This document shows, piece after piece, positions 7,695-14,925 of a stretch of 64,000 bases of DNA (within the stretch, counting starts at the first letter, position 1; each line of letters begins with the position of its first letter). Made by a program: the position numbers and the translations under genes. This DNA is from JBGCEZ01 sp045106735. Lineage in GTDB: Bacteria > Planctomycetota > Phycisphaerae > Phycisphaerales > SM1A02. The notes under the pieces were generated by a model that saw nothing but the letters and a program-made list of their open reading frames with translations, searched no databases and was not told the origin of the DNA. The DNA lies in NCBI GenBank assembly GCA_045106735.1, contig JBGCEZ010000003.1, forward strand, positions 46,744 through 110,743. The letters run 5' to 3'.

Positions 7695-8717
7695 TCAGGC
7701 GGCCGGTGGGGCGGTGACGCCGCCGGAGAGAATCGCCTGGCGGACCCAACGGCCTTGCTCGTAGGAGAGCCGCCGCAGACCGCGGCGCCGGTGGTTGAGC
7801 GGTCCGTGGCCGCGGATGACGCGGAAGAACTCGTCCCAGTCCGGCTCGGTGTAGCCCCAGTGGCCGGTCGTGCTGTCAGCCACGCACGCTTCGTCCGGCC
7901 GGGCCGAGGTCACCATGCCGTCGGCGTCCTTCTCGCACACGTTGATCTTCAGTCCGAGGTCGATCGCCGCCGGAGCAAAGCGGTCGACGAAACGCTGCCG
8001 CAGCTCTTCGTTCTTGACGATCTTCATGCGCCACTTCATCGCCGGGAGGTTCTCGGCGTTGGGCTTGTCGTGCGGGCCGAAGAACATCAGCGACGGACCC
8101 CACCAGCGGTCGAAGGCCTCTTGGGTCATCTTCTTCTGCTTGGCCGTGCCGCTCATCAGCGTCAGCACCATGTCTTCGCCGGAACGGAAGTGGAACGCCT
8201 CTTCCATGTTGATGCGGTTCATGGTGCGGGTGTACGGACCAAAGGATCCGTCGGCCAGCGTCTTCTGGTTCATGATTGCCGCACCGTCGATGAGCCACTG
8301 GATCATCGCGATGTCGGCCCAGGTCGGCGCGGGGTAGTTGAAGACGTTGTGGTACTTCGTCTTGCCGATGACCAGGTCGCGCAGCATGGCGTCGCGGGTC
8401 TTGCCGAGGTCTTCGCTCACGCGGTAGAGCATCTGGCCGTGGCCGACTTCGTCCTGCACCTTGGCGGTGAGGGCGAGCTTTCGCTTGAGCGACGGGGCGC
8501 GGGTGATCCACTCACCTTCGGGCAGCGCACCGATGATCTCGCTGTTGGCGTGGTGCTCGGCCATTCGGAGCATGCCGATGCGGTAGGCCTCGGGCATCCA
8601 GTCGTCCTGCTCGATGAGTTCGAGCGCGGCAACGCGAGCCTCGAACTCGGCGAGGCGTTCGGGATCCTCGGTGATCGCGTGCTGGGTGCGGACACTGGCG
8701 TTCGAAGAACCGCTCAT
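7695..8717 (-). CDS. paaA: Phenylacetyl-CoA epoxidase catalytic subunit PaaA
   Basis: The 340-residue protein starts at the ATG preceded by GGAG (8723-8726 region); a GTG four codons upstream is less likely. It carries the di-iron carboxylate ligand motifs of PaaA: VQDEVGHGQ with E90 and H93, and NMEEAFHFR with E173 and H176, plus the conserved RWWGPSLMFFGP block. The complex adds an oxygen atom across C1-C2 of phenylacetyl-CoA to give the ring 1,2-epoxide, using electrons delivered by PaaE. It follows the thiolase gene after a 118-bp spacer and precedes a strong terminator-like hairpin. Confidence 0.97.
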   Translation of the reverse strand: MSGSSNASVRTQHAITEDPERLAEFEARVAALELIEQDDWMPEAYRIGMLRMAEHHANSEIIGALPEGEWITRAPSLKRKLALTAKVQDEVGHGQMLYRVSEDLGKTRDAMLRDLVIGKTKYHNVFNYPAPTWADIAMIQWLIDGAAIMNQKTLADGSFGPYTRTMNRINMEEAFHFRSGEDMVLTLMSGTAKQKKMTQEAFDRWWGPSLMFFGPHDKPNAENLPAMKWRMKIVKNEELRQRFVDRFAPAAIDLGLKINVCEKDADGMVTSARPDEACVADSTTGHWGYTEPDWDEFFRVIRGHGPLNHRRRGLRRLSYEQGRWVRQAILSGGVTAPPAA

Positions 8718-8835
8718 GGGAAACTCCACGGGCCCGGATGCCGGGCGGGTGAAACGACGGAAGGCCCGTCGCTGGGGGGTCAGGTCAACGGTCGCCGGCA
8801 GAGCGGATGCTCAGCCGGTGGCGAGGCGCGGGCGG

Positions 8836-10041
8836 TCAGTCGACCGCCTCGAACACCGTGGCCAGGCCCTGACCGACGCCGATGCAGGCGGTGGCCAGGC
8901 CCGTGCGGGCCCCGGTGCGCACCATCTCGTGCACCAAACTCGCGGTCATGCGAGCGCCGGTGCAGCCGAGGGGGTGCCCGATGGCGATGGCTCCGCCCTT
9001 TGGGTTCACCTTCGCATCGTCCACGCCCAGCTCGCGGATGCACGCGAGCGACTGGGCGGCGAACGCCTCGTTCAACTCGATGATATCCACGTCACTGGGG
9101 TCGATCCCAGCCCGGCCCAGAGCTTTTCGGGACGCGGGCACGGGTCCGATACCCATGTGCGCGGGGTCCACGCCCGCCGCGGCGGACGCGCCAACGCGGG
9201 CCAGCGGCTTCAGGCCGAGTTCTCGGGCCCGAGATTCTTCGACGATCAGGACCGCCGCGGCCCCGTCGTTGACGCCGGAACTGTTGCCAGCGGTCACGGT
9301 GCCCTGGTCATCCTTGGCGAAGACCGGGCGGAGTTTGGCCAGGGCCTCGACGGTGGTGCCCGGGCGAGGATGTTCATCCTTGGTCACGATCAGCGGATCT
9401 TGCTTGCGCCGCGGCACCTCGACGGGAATGATCTCCGCGTCGAACAGGCCCATGGCGTCGGCCGTCGCCCACTTCTGCTGGCTCCAGACCGCAAAGCGAT
9501 CCTGGTCCTCGCGGCTGATGCCGTGGGCGCGGGCGACGTTCTCCGCCGTCTCGCCCATGGAGTAGGGGTGATGCAGGGCCGACAACGCGGGATTGGTGAA
9601 CCGCCAGCCGATCGTGGTGTCGTGGACTTCCGGCGTGCGGCCCCAGGCCGTGGCGCTCTTGGCCATGACGAACGGGGCCCGGCTCATCGACTCGACGCCG
9701 CCGGCGACAAAGACCTCGCCGCTGCCGGCTTCGATCATGCGGGCGCAGACGTTGACCGCCTCCAGGCCACTCGCGCAGAGCCGGTTGACCGTCGCCCCCG
9801 GAACCGAGTCGGTCATGCCGGCCAAGAGCCAGGCCATGCGGGCGACGTTGCGGTTGTCTTCGCCGGCCTGGTTGGCCGCGCCGAAGTACACGTCGTCGAC
9901 GAGGGCGGGATCGATGCCCGTCCGCTCCATCAGCGAGCGAATGACGAGGGCGGCCAGGTCGTCGGGACGGATCGGAGCGAGGGCTCCGCCGTAGCGACCG
10001 ACCGGGGTCCGCAAGGCATCGATGATCACGGCACGTTTCAT
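8836..10041 (-). CDS. paaJ: Acetyl-CoA acyltransferase, probable 3-oxoadipyl-CoA/3-oxo-5,6-dehydrosuberyl-CoA thiolase
   Basis: The 401-residue protein is a complete type II thiolase. The nucleophilic Cys is in NRLCASGLEAV (residue 89), the second-site His in GHPLG (356) and the general-base Cys in ACIGVGQG (386). RTPVGRYGG at the N terminus and the setting inside a paa cluster favour the PaaJ/PcaF role of releasing acetyl-CoA or succinyl-CoA in phenylacetate beta-oxidation. The ATG at 10041 is preferred over a GTG two codons upstream because a TATACT hexamer lies 7 nt before it, which predicts a leaderless transcript. A general acetyl-CoA acetyltransferase role cannot be excluded. Confidence 0.92.
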   Translation of the reverse strand: MKRAVIIDALRTPVGRYGGALAPIRPDDLAALVIRSLMERTGIDPALVDDVYFGAANQAGEDNRNVARMAWLLAGMTDSVPGATVNRLCASGLEAVNVCARMIEAGSGEVFVAGGVESMSRAPFVMAKSATAWGRTPEVHDTTIGWRFTNPALSALHHPYSMGETAENVARAHGISREDQDRFAVWSQQKWATADAMGLFDAEIIPVEVPRRKQDPLIVTKDEHPRPGTTVEALAKLRPVFAKDDQGTVTAGNSSGVNDGAAAVLIVEESRARELGLKPLARVGASAAAGVDPAHMGIGPVPASRKALGRAGIDPSDVDIIELNEAFAAQSLACIRELGVDDAKVNPKGGAIAIGHPLGCTGARMTASLVHEMVRTGARTGLATACIGVGQGLATVFEAVD

Positions 10042-10048
10042 GGCCACG

Positions 10049-10054
10049 AGTATA
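10049..10054 (-). promoter_or_regulatory. -10-like hexamer TATACT before the thiolase start
   Basis: TATACT on the minus strand ends 7 nt before the ATG at 10041. There is no Shine-Dalgarno and no convincing -35. The spacing would place the transcription start at the start codon, which gives the thiolase-paaA unit its own promoter within the cluster. Confidence 0.55.
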
Positions 10055-10131
10055 GGCGGCGGGGCCGTCCGCTTTCGGGCTCCGAGGGTGGGGCCGCGGA
10101 GTCATATTCGGGCCCCAGGGTTTGGCCGTCT

Positions 10132-11379
10132 TCAGCCCCCGAACCGCTCGCCGCCCCGCGGGGCCGGCAGCTCGGCGAGTACCGAACGCACCGCTTCGAA
10201 GCGGTCCTCGCCGATGGCGTCGGCCCAGGCCAGCGGGCCCAAGGGGTAGTTGACGCCAAACCGCAGGGCGGTGTCGATGTCGGCGGCGGTGCCGGTGCCA
10301 CGGGACTCGGCGAATCGCGCCTGAAGCACGAGCGCGACCAGGATGCGGGCGAACGTGAGCATGGCTGCCGGGTCAGTTCGCGCGGTGCCGCCGACCGCCT
10401 CGGCCGCGGCGGCGACGAACTTCACGAACGCCGGCAGGTGTTCGTCGGCGAGGATCGGCCCGGCGGGCGGCGGGCCGGCGCTGATCGCCGGCGCCGGGGA
10501 ATCGGCGGCGTGGTCGTACACCCCGCGGCCGGACTTGCGGCCGAGGGTGCCTGCCTTCACCAGTTCTTCCTGGACCGGACTGGGGGCCAGCAACGCGGGC
10601 TCGCCCAGGCGCGACCACACTTCGCGGGTGGTGGCGGTGTTGACGTCCTGGCCGATCAGGTCGGTCAGTTCGAGCGGTCCCATGCGGAAGCGGCCGATGG
10701 TGCGCATGGTGTCATCGATCGCGCCCGCTGGAGCAATGCCGTCGGCCAGGACCCGGAATGCTTCCAGGTAGTAGGGCCGGGCGACTTGGTTGACGATGAA
10801 GCCCGGCGTATCCGCGGCGATCGCCACGACCTTGCCCCAGTGCTCGGCGATCGCGCGGGTGCGGGCGACGACGGCGGGATCGGTCTTGGTCCCGGGGATC
10901 ACCTCGACGAGCTTGAGCAGCGGGGCGGGGTTGAAAAAGTGCATGCCGACGGTGCGTTCGGGCGCACCGATTCGCTCGCCGAGTTCCGCCACGCCCAGGC
11001 TTGACGTGTTGGTCGCGATGATCGCCGTCGACGGCAATCGCGGGAGCACCGCATCGAGGGCCGCGCCCTTGGCGTCGAGCCGTTCGATGATCGCCTCGAT
11101 CAACAGGTCGCAGCCATCGGCCGCGCTCGTCGCGTCGTCCGCCGCCACCAATCGCTCGCGCACGGCCGCGCGCTCGGCTTCGTCCATCCGGCCTTTCTCG
11201 ACCAACCGCGCCAGACGCCGGTCGATGCCCTCGATGGCGGATTCCGCCGCGGACCGGTCAAGATCGGCGAGGCGGACATGCCAGCCGTGGGTGGCGGCGA
11301 CCTGCGCGATGCCCGCGCCCATGGTGCCGGCCCCCATGATGAGGACGGTGCCGGTCTGGACGGAGGGGTCGATGGACAT
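10132..11379 (-). CDS. paaH: 3-hydroxyacyl-CoA dehydrogenase (PaaH type)
   Basis: The 415-residue protein begins with the NAD-binding GAGTMGAGIAQVAA motif. It continues with the 3HCDH signature region (IIATNTSSLGVAELG, VGMHFFNPAPLLKLVEVI, DTPGFIVNQVARPY), then the C-terminal dehydrogenase domain (GPLELTDLIGQDVN, GRKSGRGVYDH) and a further C-terminal repeat ending FGVNYPLGPLAWAD. It oxidises 3-hydroxyadipyl-CoA to 3-oxoadipyl-CoA in phenylacetate catabolism. It is about 90 bp upstream of the thiolase that uses its product. No strong ribosome-binding site was found before the ATG. Confidence 0.93.
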   Translation of the reverse strand: MSIDPSVQTGTVLIMGAGTMGAGIAQVAATHGWHVRLADLDRSAAESAIEGIDRRLARLVEKGRMDEAERAAVRERLVAADDATSAADGCDLLIEAIIERLDAKGAALDAVLPRLPSTAIIATNTSSLGVAELGERIGAPERTVGMHFFNPAPLLKLVEVIPGTKTDPAVVARTRAIAEHWGKVVAIAADTPGFIVNQVARPYYLEAFRVLADGIAPAGAIDDTMRTIGRFRMGPLELTDLIGQDVNTATTREVWSRLGEPALLAPSPVQEELVKAGTLGRKSGRGVYDHAADSPAPAISAGPPPAGPILADEHLPAFVKFVAAAAEAVGGTARTDPAAMLTFARILVALVLQARFAESRGTGTAADIDTALRFGVNYPLGPLAWADAIGEDRFEAVRSVLAELPAPRGGERFGG

Positions 11380-11484
11380 GGGGGGCGGTTCTCGAGGGCG
11401 GAGATGGGGCGGGGATGGAACGGGAGCTGAACGGAATGAGCGCGGAGGCGGAGTATGGAAGCGATCGGGGGCGGCCCGGCCGGC

Positions 11485-12288
11485 TCAGGCGCCGGTGAAC
11501 TCCGGGGCGCGCTTCTCAAGGAACGCGGTCATGCCTTCCATGTGATCAGCGGTGCGGCCGGCGGTGTCCTGGGCCCAGCCCTCGGCGTCGAGTTGATCGC
11601 CCAGCGGACGCGTCGCTCCTTGCAGCAGCAGCCGCTTGGTGAGGGCGATGGCCCGCGGCGGCAGGCTGGCCAGCCGGGTGGCTTCCGTCGTGGCGACGGT
11701 GAGCAGGTCGTCGGCCGGTACGACTCGGTTGACCAGGCCGATGCGCTCGGCTTCTTCCGCGCCGACCTTGCGGCCGGTGCAGCAGAGTTCAAAGGCGCGG
11801 GCCATGCCCACCAGGCGCGGCAGGAACCACGTGCTGCCCGAGTCGGGGATCAGGCCGACGTTGACGAACGCCTCGATGAAGCTGGCGTGCTCGGAGGCGA
11901 TGCGCATGTCGCAGGCCAGGGCCAGGCTGCAGCCCGCGCCGGCGGCCACGCCGTTGACCGCGGCGATGACCGGCTTGTCCATGCCGGCGAGCTGCTCGAT
12001 GATCGGGTTGTAGCGCTTGAGCAGGTCCTTGCGGTACTCCGGCACGTAGCCCGGCACGTAGCGATCCTTCAGGTCACCAAGATCCTGACCACTGCTGAAC
12101 GCGCGGCCGTTGCCGGTCAGGATCAACACCCGCACGTTCGCGTCGCGGGCGGCGTCCTTGAGCGCCTTCTGCATGTCCATCGTCAGCGCGTCGTCGAATG
12201 CATTGAAGACGTCGGGACGGTTGAGCGTGATGGTGCGGACGTGTCCGTCGTCGGCGACAAGCAGGGAATCGGTGGCGGCGTCGGCCAT
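11485..12288 (-). CDS. paaG: 1,2-epoxyphenylacetyl-CoA isomerase (enoyl-CoA isomerase family)
   Basis: The 267-residue crotonase-fold protein matches PaaG more closely than ordinary hydratases: GNGRAFSSGQDL, the YNPIIEQLAGMDKPVIAAVNG stretch, and GLIPDSGSTWFLPRLVG in the oxyanion/active-site segment. The tail EGMTAFLEKRAPEFTG is also PaaG-like. It converts the ring epoxide to the oxepin and later isomerises a double bond. The ATG at 12288 has AGGAAGGA about 9 nt upstream. The 145-bp spacer to paaF is low-complexity GC sequence. Confidence 0.92.
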   Translation of the reverse strand: MADAATDSLLVADDGHVRTITLNRPDVFNAFDDALTMDMQKALKDAARDANVRVLILTGNGRAFSSGQDLGDLKDRYVPGYVPEYRKDLLKRYNPIIEQLAGMDKPVIAAVNGVAAGAGCSLALACDMRIASEHASFIEAFVNVGLIPDSGSTWFLPRLVGMARAFELCCTGRKVGAEEAERIGLVNRVVPADDLLTVATTEATRLASLPPRAIALTKRLLLQGATRPLGDQLDAEGWAQDTAGRTADHMEGMTAFLEKRAPEFTGA

Positions 12289-12433
12289 GGGAGGGTCCTT
12301 CCTGAACGGGTTCGCGGGCGAGGTGCGAGCGGGCGGGCGGGCGAGCGCGAGTGAGGGCGCGGGCGAGGCAGATGCGGGGGGGGCGGCGAGTGCGGCAGGT
12401 ACGGAGGGCACGGATGCGCGGGGGCGGGCCGAA

Positions 12434-13216
12434 TCAGGTGTCGGTGAACTTCGCGCGCCGCTTCTCGTTGAACGCGGCCATGCCCTCAGCCTGATCCTGA
12501 CTGGCGAAGAGCATGAAGAAGAGCTTGCGCTCGTGCTCGATGCCTTCGTGCAAGGTCATCTCCCAGCTCTTGTTGACCGCTTCCTTGGCGTAGCGGGCGG
12601 CGACCCGGCCCATGCCGGCGATCGTGCGGGCCACGTTCATGGCTTCGTCTTCAACGTTCTCCGGCGGCACCACGCGGCTGACCAGTCCGGCCATCTCCGC
12701 TTCGCGGGCGTCCATGAACCGGCCGGTGAGCACCATGTCCATGGCCTTGGCCTTGCCGACGGCCCGGGCAAGGCGCTGCGTGCCGCCGGCTCCCGGAATC
12801 ACGCCGAGCTTGATCTCGGGCTGGCCGAACTGGGCGGTGTCGGCGGCGACGATCACGTCGCAGATCATCATGAGTTCGCAGCCGCCACCGAGCGCGAACC
12901 CGTTGACCGCGGCCACCAGCGGCTTGCGGACGCGGCGGATCCGGTCCCAGGTGCGGAACTGATCGCGCTCTTCCATCTCGATCGCCCCGCGGGTGGCCAT
13001 CTCGCCGATGTCGGCGCCGGCGGCGAAGGCTCGCGGTCCGCCGGTCAGGACGACGACGGCAATCGCCGGATCCTCATCCCACCGTTCGAGTTGGTCGGCC
13101 AACTGCTCCATCAACTCGGGGTTGAGGGCGTTGAGGACCTTGGGCCGGTTGAAGCGGGCCACGGCCACGCGGCCATCGGTCTCGAAGGTGACGAGGGACT
13201 CGGGGGTGTCAGACAC
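12434..13216 (-). CDS. paaF: Enoyl-CoA hydratase, probable 2,3-dehydroadipyl-CoA hydratase
   Basis: The 260-residue protein is read from GTG at 13216, which has GGAG about 9 nt upstream; the sequence upstream of this GTG is repeat DNA. It is a typical crotonase hydratase: RAFAAGADIGEM, GFALGGGCELMMICDVIVA with the oxyanion-hole residues, GVIPGAGGTQRLARAVG with the catalytic Glu region, and the C-terminal FNEKRRAKFTD. The role is hydration of 2,3-dehydroadipyl-CoA before PaaH. It is the first enzyme gene after the thioesterase in this cluster. Confidence 0.9.
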   Translation of the reverse strand: MSDTPESLVTFETDGRVAVARFNRPKVLNALNPELMEQLADQLERWDEDPAIAVVVLTGGPRAFAAGADIGEMATRGAIEMEERDQFRTWDRIRRVRKPLVAAVNGFALGGGCELMMICDVIVAADTAQFGQPEIKLGVIPGAGGTQRLARAVGKAKAMDMVLTGRFMDAREAEMAGLVSRVVPPENVEDEAMNVARTIAGMGRVAARYAKEAVNKSWEMTLHEGIEHERKLFFMLFASQDQAEGMAAFNEKRRAKFTDT

Positions 13217-13234
13217 GGTGAACTCCCAGACTGG

Positions 13235-13312
13235 GGTGGGACAGGGTGGGACAGGGCAGGACAGGGCAGGGCAGGGCAGGGCAAGGCAGGACAAGGCGGG
13301 ACGGGACGGGGC
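13235..13312. repeat. Short tandem repeat upstream of paaF
   Basis: Runs of ggacagg, ggcagg and ggacggg units (5-7 bp) fill the start of the 254-bp spacer between paaF and the thioesterase gene. It abuts the paaF start, so it would lie in the paaF leader or upstream coding-free RNA. The rest of the spacer (13313-13470) shows only a few gtcag repeats. Confidence 0.85.
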
Positions 13313-13470
13313 GGATCGGATCGGGGTGGGGTGCGGGCTGGGGCAGGACAGATCAGGTCAGGTCAGGACGACGGTCGGCGGCGAGCGGCGGCCGGATGGC
13401 GGCCGGTCCGTGGTCGATTGGCGGCCGATGTGGCGGCTGGTCGACGGCCATCATCCCACTGGCCCGTGCG

Positions 13471-13881
13471 TCAATCGTCGGTCGCGCGGCGGATGAGCGC
13501 GTCCAGGGTCGTGCGGGGCAGGACCCGTTGGACTTGGCGGCCGCGGCCGATGATCCGCTCGCGATCGGGGCGGACATGATACGCCTCCAGGCGGCAGGCG
13601 ATGGTCGTCGCGTCGACCTCCTCGGCCGTGGCGATGATCCGGACGCGTTCGCCGAGCGGGGCGGGGGCGACGTGGTCGATCGAGAGATGCGCCCCGATGC
13701 CTTCTTCGTGGGCTTCCAGGTGCGGGACCAGCAGCGTGCGGGCGGCGATCTCCATGTGGTGGGCCATCGTCCACGTGCTGTAGACGCGGTGGACGACGAC
13801 GCCATCGAAGGCCGGGCACATGTCTTCGGTCACGGTGACCTCGACCGTGGCCTGCTGACCGATTTGGATCGGGGGCTGCAT
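13471..13881 (-). CDS. Hotdog-fold acyl-CoA thioesterase (FlK-like)
   Basis: The 136-residue protein has the single-hotdog pattern of the fluoroacetyl-CoA thioesterase-like family: VYSTWTMAHHMEIAARTLLVPHLE, EGIGAHLSIDHVAPAPLGERV and the GRGRQVQRVL strand. It probably hydrolyses a CoA thioester. As the first gene of the paa cluster it may play the PaaI role of freeing CoA from dead-end phenylacetate intermediates; this is inference. TACACT ends 8 nt before the ATG at 13881 and there is no Shine-Dalgarno, so translation is probably leaderless. It is divergent from the alpha/beta hydrolase gene with only 66 bp between the starts. Confidence 0.8.
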   Translation of the reverse strand: MQPPIQIGQQATVEVTVTEDMCPAFDGVVVHRVYSTWTMAHHMEIAARTLLVPHLEAHEEGIGAHLSIDHVAPAPLGERVRIIATAEEVDATTIACRLEAYHVRPDRERIIGRGRQVQRVLPRTTLDALIRRATDD

Positions 13882-13889
13882 GGGCGGCG

Positions 13890-13895
13890 AGTGTA
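13890..13895 (-). promoter_or_regulatory. -10-like hexamer TACACT before the thioesterase start
   Basis: TACACT on the minus strand, 8 nt from the ATG at 13881. It is paired back to back with an identical hexamer for the divergent hydrolase gene. Confidence 0.6.
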
Positions 13896-13935
13896 CGGCG
13901 CGGGCCGCTCCCGGTGAGGACGCGGCTGGCTCATC

Positions 13936-13941
13936 TACACT
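13936..13941 (+). promoter_or_regulatory. -10-like hexamer TACACT before the alpha/beta hydrolase start
   Basis: TACACT, 6 nt from the ATG at 13948, with no Shine-Dalgarno. The two oppositely directed hexamers in 66 bp form a compact divergent promoter. Confidence 0.6.
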
Positions 13942-13947
13942 CGCCGC

Positions 13948-14925
13948 ATGCGCGAACTGCTCCACCTGCTCATCCTGCTGGCCGTCGGCGGTGGCCTCCT
14001 CCTGGTGATCCTCACCGTCGGCATCGTCGCCACCGCCATCCGGCCGCGGCGCGAGACCGCCGCCTGGGCCGTCGCCCGCGGCCGTCCGGTCGATCCGGCG
14101 GATCTGGGCTGGGAGCACGCGGCCTGGAACGTCGGCCGCCCCGGCGACGTTTCACTGCGGGGCTGGACGATCGATGCCCCCGGGGGGCGGCCGCCAGGGA
14201 CGCCCACCGTCGACCGGATGGTGCTCGCCCACGGGTGGTACCGGTCCCGGCGAGCGCTGCTGGACCGCGTGGAACCCATGGCCCGCCACGCGTCCCGGCT
14301 GGTGATGGCCGACGCCCGCGGGCACGGCGAGTCCGGTGGATCGAGCACGCTCGGTCGCCGCGAGCCGGGCGACCTCCTGGCGATCGTGGACGCGACCGCA
14401 CCCGAAGATGGATCCGCCGATCGGGTGCTGCTGGTGGGATGGAGCCTGGGGGCCACGGCGGCGGTGCAGGCGGCGGCAGACGCGATGGCCACCGACCCGG
14501 ATCGCTCGGATCTTGTGGGCGTGGTGGCGATCGCCCCGGTGACCAATCTCCGGATGACGCTTGATGCCCGCATCCGCCAGTTCGACTTGCCGCCGTGGTT
14601 GCTGGGACCGCTCGTCCGGTTGACGCTCCGGGTCCTGGGCGCGTGGCCGGCGCCGCTTGTGCCCGACGCCATCGGCGTGCCGGTCCTGGTCGTGCACGGC
14701 GCGGACGACGAGATCTGTCCGGCCCGTGATGTGCAGCGCTGGGTCGACGCCAGTGCCGCGGCCGGCGCGGACGTGCAGTTGCACCTGATTCTGGGGGCCG
14801 GACACGACGAGCCGGAGCGCGGCGATCCCGAGGGCGTCGCGGCGGCACTGGCCGACTTTGCCGCGCGGACGCGCGGGGCCGGCGCGCCGGCGATCACACC
14901 CGAGCCGGAGACTGCCGGGCCGTGA
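13948..14925 (+). CDS. Membrane-anchored alpha/beta hydrolase
   Basis: The 325-residue protein has one N-terminal membrane helix (residues 4-31) followed by an alpha/beta-hydrolase domain. The nucleophile elbow is GWSLG with Ser166. The acid is in HGADDE (about 253-254) and the catalytic His is in GAGHDE (286), so the triad is complete. DARGHGESGG is the conserved strand-turn after the oxyanion region. Substrate is unknown; it could be an esterase or lipase-like enzyme at the membrane. The last 32 bp overlap the 3' end of the convergent HglS gene. Confidence 0.85.
   Translation: MRELLHLLILLAVGGGLLLVILTVGIVATAIRPRRETAAWAVARGRPVDPADLGWEHAAWNVGRPGDVSLRGWTIDAPGGRPPGTPTVDRMVLAHGWYRSRRALLDRVEPMARHASRLVMADARGHGESGGSSTLGRREPGDLLAIVDATAPEDGSADRVLLVGWSLGATAAVQAAADAMATDPDRSDLVGVVAIAPVTNLRMTLDARIRQFDLPPWLLGPLVRLTLRVLGAWPAPLVPDAIGVPVLVVHGADDEICPARDVQRWVDASAAAGADVQLHLILGAGHDEPERGDPEGVAAALADFAARTRGAGAPAITPEPETAGP

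Noticed and set aside
8749..8775. Terminator-like hairpin between the thiolase and paaA
   Set aside because: The stem is only 6-7 bp and is followed by TTTCA rather than a real T-tract.
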